From Providencia alcalifaciens (GTDB taxonomy: Bacteria > Pseudomonadota > Gammaproteobacteria > Enterobacterales > Enterobacteriaceae), in assembly GCA_025961275.1 (NCBI GenBank), contig JAOQNJ010000001.1, forward strand, positions 1,447,353 to 1,511,352: 64,000 nucleotides of DNA, written 5' to 3'. The notes beneath the pieces are model-generated. The model ran no database searches. It saw only the letters and a program-made list of their open reading frames with translations, and had not been told where the DNA came from. The position numbers and the translations under genes were made by a program. Below are positions 60,467-64,000 of this stretch, piece by piece. Position 1 is the first letter of the stretch, and each line of letters opens with the position of its first letter.

Positions 60467-61708
60467 ATGGCAAGACAAACCAAACCCTTATCCGCAAAAG
60501 AGATCGACGCAGCAAAGCCAAAACAGAGTGATTATGTCCTCTATGATGGCGATGGATTAGAGCTATTGGTTAAATCCAATGGCAGCAAGCTGTGGTCATT
60601 TCGCTACATTCGCCCTCTCACTAAGAAACGAGCTAAAAAGAGCCTTGGTTCTTACCCTGCAGTCAGCCTTGCTGATGCACGTAGCTATCGCCTTGAAGCA
60701 AGAACATTGCTCGCTAAACAGATAGACCCTCAAGATCACCATAAAGAGCAAGTCCGTAACACCTTAGAAGCAAAGGCAAATACCTTTCAACTTGTTGCTG
60801 AGCGTTGGTGGGAAGTAAAGAAGTCCACAGTAACCGAAGACTACGGTAACGATATTTGGCGCTCACTTGAACAAGATGTGTTTCCTGCCATTGGTGACAT
60901 CAGCGTTACTGATATCAAAGCGCATATATTGGTTCAAGCAATACAACCAGTACAAGCTAGAGGTGCATTAGAAACTGTTCGTCGCCTTTGTCAGCGTATT
61001 AACGAAGTGATGATCTATGCTCAAAATACTGGCTTAATTGATTCTGTTCCAAGTATCAACATTGGTAAAGCTTTTGAAAAACCCAAGAAAAAGAATATGC
61101 CGAGTATTCCCCCTGATCAGCTGCCAAAGCTCATGCAGACAATGCGTACAGCTAGCATTAGCCTATCCACTCGATGCTTGTTTATGTGGCAGCTACTTAC
61201 CATATCCCGCCCTGCCGAAGCCGCTGAAGCCCGTTGGGACGAAATCAACTTTGAAACCAAGGAATGGAAGATACCTGCTGTCAGAATGAAGATGAACCGT
61301 GAGCACACTGTTCCGTTATCTGACGCTGCTTTAGCTATCTTAGAGCTAATGAAACCACTCAGTGGTCATCGTGAGTTTATCTTTCCTAGCCGTATCAAGC
61401 CTACCCAACCGATGAATAGCCAAACCGTCAATGCTGCATTAAAACGTGCAGGGTTCGGTGGTGTGCTTGTTTCACATGGGCTACGTTCAATTGCCAGCAC
61501 CGCTCTCAATGAGCAAGGCTTCCCACCCGATGTGATTGAAGCCGCCCTCGCCCACATTGATAAAAATGAGGTTCGTCGCGCATACAACCGTAGTGACTAC
61601 CTAGAGCAAAGACGACCTATGATGCAATGGTGGGCTGATTTTATTGAAGAGGCTAATAGGGGAAGTATTATTGAAGGTGGAATAAGAGGGATATCGCTAG
61701 TTGGGTAA
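60467..61708 (+). CDS. P4-type tyrosine recombinase (integrase)
   Basis: 413 residues from the ATG at 60467, chosen by homology over an in-frame start 21 codons upstream. N-terminal arm-binding DUF4102 domain (LSAKEIDAAKPKQSDYVLYD, LGSYPAVSLADAR), core-binding part (about 105-205), and catalytic domain with R248 (SRPAEA), H337-G-L-R340, H363 and Y373 (RRAYNRSDYLEQRR). Catalyses integration and excision of a genomic island at ssrA. All catalytic residues are present, so the enzyme may be active. A hairpin follows at 61714-61739. Confidence 0.95.
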   Translation: MARQTKPLSAKEIDAAKPKQSDYVLYDGDGLELLVKSNGSKLWSFRYIRPLTKKRAKKSLGSYPAVSLADARSYRLEARTLLAKQIDPQDHHKEQVRNTLEAKANTFQLVAERWWEVKKSTVTEDYGNDIWRSLEQDVFPAIGDISVTDIKAHILVQAIQPVQARGALETVRRLCQRINEVMIYAQNTGLIDSVPSINIGKAFEKPKKKNMPSIPPDQLPKLMQTMRTASISLSTRCLFMWQLLTISRPAEAAEARWDEINFETKEWKIPAVRMKMNREHTVPLSDAALAILELMKPLSGHREFIFPSRIKPTQPMNSQTVNAALKRAGFGGVLVSHGLRSIASTALNEQGFPPDVIEAALAHIDKNEVRRAYNRSDYLEQRRPMMQWWADFIEEANRGSIIEGGIRGISLVG

Positions 61709-61713
61709 TTTGT

Positions 61714-61739
61714 GTACCAGCTCAAATCTGAGCTGGTAC
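61714..61739 (+). terminator. Hairpin after integrase gene
   Basis: Perfect 11-bp stem GTACCAGCTCA (61714-61724) / TGAGCTGGTAC (61729-61739) with a 4-nt loop. No long U-run, yet a stable structure 5 nt after the stop. Confidence 0.6.
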
Positions 61740-61955
61740 TATAGTAACACGCAGCCATATATCACCAAGATTCAGCTATGTGCCAAGTAGCGGACATTAT
61801 AGCTATCCCACATGGAACGTCCGATTTCAAATACAGAGCGGAATTTCCTGACAAAACCTTTCTCATTTTTTAAGTTTTTTAACTCTATTTTCGAAGGCTT
61901 TACATCTATACCAGTAATTTCACCTTATGGTTTCTTAAAAAATAGGGAGATCATC

Positions 61956-62106
61956 ATGAAAAGAACGTGTTGCATGGAATAAGGGCTGAGGATCATTGGC
62001 AACTACTCCCTTGTGGGATACCTATGATAATGCCAAAGCTGAGGAATTCTGGTATGTTAGGCAGCATAGGTCTGATGAGGACGTCGATCAAAGTGTGAAT
62101 TGGTAA
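61956..62106 (+). pseudogene. Possible decayed small ORF
   Basis: AGGGAGATCATC-ATG is an excellent start signal, but the frame ends after eight codons (MKRTCCME). A neighbouring frame then reads WDTYDNAKAEEFWYVRQHRS and ends NW-stop near 62106, with protein-like composition. It may be a frameshifted small gene. Weak evidence; otherwise 61740-62412 shows no gene. Confidence 0.3.
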
Positions 62107-62412
62107 ACGCTGATTTTATAATGTGGATGCGCACAATTTGGATCATCATGGTCCGTTTTGTGCATGCGCTTAATCATTACCTGTTTTAGGGTGATTGTTA
62201 CTGGAATATTATTAAAATTCTCGCCAATTAAGTGTCGTGTCGTGAAATGTGTTGCATGTTTGGGATAGGGGTGATCTTTTGAATACTGGTTTGATGTAGA
62301 ATGATTTGCTTAGATCGCTCGAATTTCCTATCCGTTAGTCAGTGAAATTTCCAATTTTTACACTTCAATATCAAACAGTAGCTAATACTTAAAAAGTCAT
62401 AGGAGATGTGAA

Positions 62413-63975
62413 ATGGTCCAGTCAGTACAAACACTGGAAAAACAAAGGTTGCAGGAGCTTTTTGATAGTTGTCAGCAACAGGTTCTGTCTCAAATTATGG
62501 GGCCATTCGGTTTATCAACTGCAATGTTTGAGGATAAGAGTGGTGGCAATGTGGCGACGGTTCACAATGCTGAACAATCAATATTCCCTGACGAAATGCA
62601 TGAGAAGAATTACGCAATAGCTAATAGCCGTTACAGCCAAGAAATCAGACAAAAACATTGGGATGATACAAGTGCTAGAGGAGAAAAGCATAAAGCAAAT
62701 AACCAAGCACTAGATGCTGGCAACGAAGTGTTAAGTGATGCGACTAATCGCCCAATGACAAAAGGAGATATTCACGGCGATCATATCGTCTCTTTAAATG
62801 AAATTCATGGTAATAAATCGCTCCATCTTCGGTTCACTGAGGAAGAAAGGAAGGCAATAGCGAATAATAAAAAAAACATGGCATATATCGAAGGAAAACT
62901 GAATATGTCAAAGGGGAAAAAAAGCTGGGATGAGTGTCTCAGTGATCCTGAGTTTGTTAAAGCTAATAACTTATCTCAAGACGAGATCGAAAATATAAAA
63001 AAAATCGATAAGGGGGCTCGAGATTATATTCAAGCGGCTGAGAATAAGAGATTAGCTAGTGAGCTGCTGTCAACAGGCGCCAAAGAAGCTGCAATGATGG
63101 GTGTTCGCCAAGCTTTGGGTATGTTGCTGACTGAGCTAGTTAATCAACTTTTCAATGAACTAAAAGATCTATATAAACAAGGCGTTGCTTCCGGAAAAGA
63201 TCTTCTGAAGGAGTTGAAATTTCGCGCTAAAAAAATTATCGACGCCCTGCTGAAAAAACTACCCAATGCACTAAATCAAGTTTTTGAAGGTGGTTTAAGT
63301 GGATTTGCTAGTAATCTCATCACTTTTTTAATTAACACCTTTCTTACTACAGCAAAAAATGTAGTGAAAATAATACGTGAAGGACTGCTTTCTCTTTTCA
63401 AGGCAATAAAAATGATTTTGTTCCCTAAAAAAGATACAAACAAGCAGGAGAATTTAAACGCGGCTCTAAAACTGATTACTACTGCAGTTTTTACCTCTAT
63501 CGGTATTTTTTTTGAGGAGTCCTTCAAAGCTTTCTTTGTTGCTATCCCTGTGATTGGTGTTTTCGCCGATACTCTTGCTCCAGTTTTTATGGGCATTTTT
63601 GTGGGGATATCATCCGCTCTGATCGCATATGCTATCGACCGGCTTTTTGATAAATACGGTGGCCCTTCATTCGATGAAAAAATGCTGGATCAGTTAATGG
63701 AAAATTCAAACCTGCAAAATAAATTTGCTGATGACATTTCTGAGCAGCTGGATGTATCTATGATGGCAGTAGAAAATTACCAATACTCAATTCATATTAA
63801 TCAGGATATTGCTGCAAAATTTGCAGGTGCATTGGCTGCTAATGATTATACCTTGCATCTGTTGGAGTGCGATATTGTAGTGCTGGATAATCAAATTCAA
63901 AAAATTAGAAAGGAAACCAAGCTACAAGAAGAATCATATATTAATATTGAAAATTTTTTAAATGAATTGAAGTGA
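62413..63975 (+). CDS. HNH-like nuclease domain fused to hydrophobic membrane region, unknown function
   Basis: 520 residues, no known family assigned. Residues about 115-170 look like an HNH nuclease: GDIHGDHIVSLNEIHGN (D123-H124), ANNKKNMAYIEG (N152, N155), LNMSKGKK (N164). Long amphipathic helices follow (200-290), with hydrophobic stretches at about 293-320, 353-366 and 372-407 that may span the membrane, then a charged helical tail. AGGAG before the ATG. The next gene starts 11 nt downstream, which suggests a two-gene operon. First cargo after the ssrA integrase, a place where anti-phage systems gather. A membrane effector with nuclease, for abortive infection or as a colicin-like toxin, is possible but unproven. 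Confidence 0.7.
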   Translation: MVQSVQTLEKQRLQELFDSCQQQVLSQIMGPFGLSTAMFEDKSGGNVATVHNAEQSIFPDEMHEKNYAIANSRYSQEIRQKHWDDTSARGEKHKANNQALDAGNEVLSDATNRPMTKGDIHGDHIVSLNEIHGNKSLHLRFTEEERKAIANNKKNMAYIEGKLNMSKGKKSWDECLSDPEFVKANNLSQDEIENIKKIDKGARDYIQAAENKRLASELLSTGAKEAAMMGVRQALGMLLTELVNQLFNELKDLYKQGVASGKDLLKELKFRAKKIIDALLKKLPNALNQVFEGGLSGFASNLITFLINTFLTTAKNVVKIIREGLLSLFKAIKMILFPKKDTNKQENLNAALKLITTAVFTSIGIFFEESFKAFFVAIPVIGVFADTLAPVFMGIFVGISSALIAYAIDRLFDKYGGPSFDEKMLDQLMENSNLQNKFADDISEQLDVSMMAVENYQYSIHINQDIAAKFAGALAANDYTLHLLECDIVVLDNQIQKIRKETKLQEESYINIENFLNELK

Positions 63976-63986
63976 AGGTTTAAATT

Positions 63987-64000
63987 ATGGATGCAAGCAA
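63987..64000 (+). CDS. Start of a downstream gene, cut by the window end
   Basis: ATG at 63987 with GAAGG 9 nt upstream opens a frame MDAS... only four codons long before the edge. It begins 11 nt after the HNH-membrane gene, so it is probably its operon partner. Function cannot be told. Confidence 0.5.

Overview
The window looks like a chromosome segment of a Morganellaceae member, most likely Providencia. The reasons are moderate-to-low G+C, Enterobacterales core gene order (glrK | purL-mltF-tadA; yfhL-acpS-pdxJ-recO-era-rnc-lepB-lepA-rseCBA-rpoE-nadB-trmN6-srmB; grcA-ung-grpE-nadK-recN-bamE-rnfH-ratA-smpB-ssrA), ERIC-type intergenic repeats, and SspH/IpaH-type effectors known from enteric pathogens. 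The genus is inference. No rRNA or classical tRNA was seen; the only RNA gene recognised is tmRNA.

Layout. 1-491 is the 5' part of glrK. From about 492 to 24975 an accessory block separates glrK from purL, which are close neighbours in E. coli. Left to right it holds: an IS3-type transposase remnant; a small unexplained metabolic group (acyl-CoA oxidase-like protein, membrane fatty-acid desaturase, O-methyltransferase) with a heptamer tandem repeat before the methyltransferase; a uhpABC-afuABC sugar-phosphate sensing and ABC-uptake locus; a three-gene minus-strand cassette of small unknown proteins; three tandem LRR-NEL (SspH/IpaH-type) E3 ubiquitin ligase effector genes, the first broken by a frameshift; and a putative clan-CD cysteine protease with an H...C dyad. 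No secretion apparatus is in the window, so a type III system would have to be encoded elsewhere.

24976-59871 is mostly core genome: purine synthesis (purL with a PurR site), cell wall (mltF), tRNA modification (tadA, trmN6), the pdxJ-acpS / recO-era-rnc / lepAB translation and secretion block, the envelope-stress sigma-E operon rpoE-rseABC with a sigma-E promoter and an overlapping leader ORF, NAD synthesis, RNA helicase srmB, DNA repair (ung, recN with two LexA boxes), heat shock (grpE with a sigma-32 promoter), bamE, and ratA-rnfH. Accessory insertions are leuE plus a small unknown gene, an iclR-hutG pair followed by a decayed gltS-type symporter, and a lipase-ankyrin fusion next to srmB.

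59920-64000: tmRNA (ssrA) with a P4-type tyrosine integrase just behind its 3' end marks the start of another island that runs off the right edge. Its first cargo gene joins an HNH-like N-terminal region to a hydrophobic C-terminal region and is followed by a second gene cut by the window end. This pair is a candidate for an uncharacterised defence or mobile-element system. The effector cluster and this island are the parts most worth a second look.
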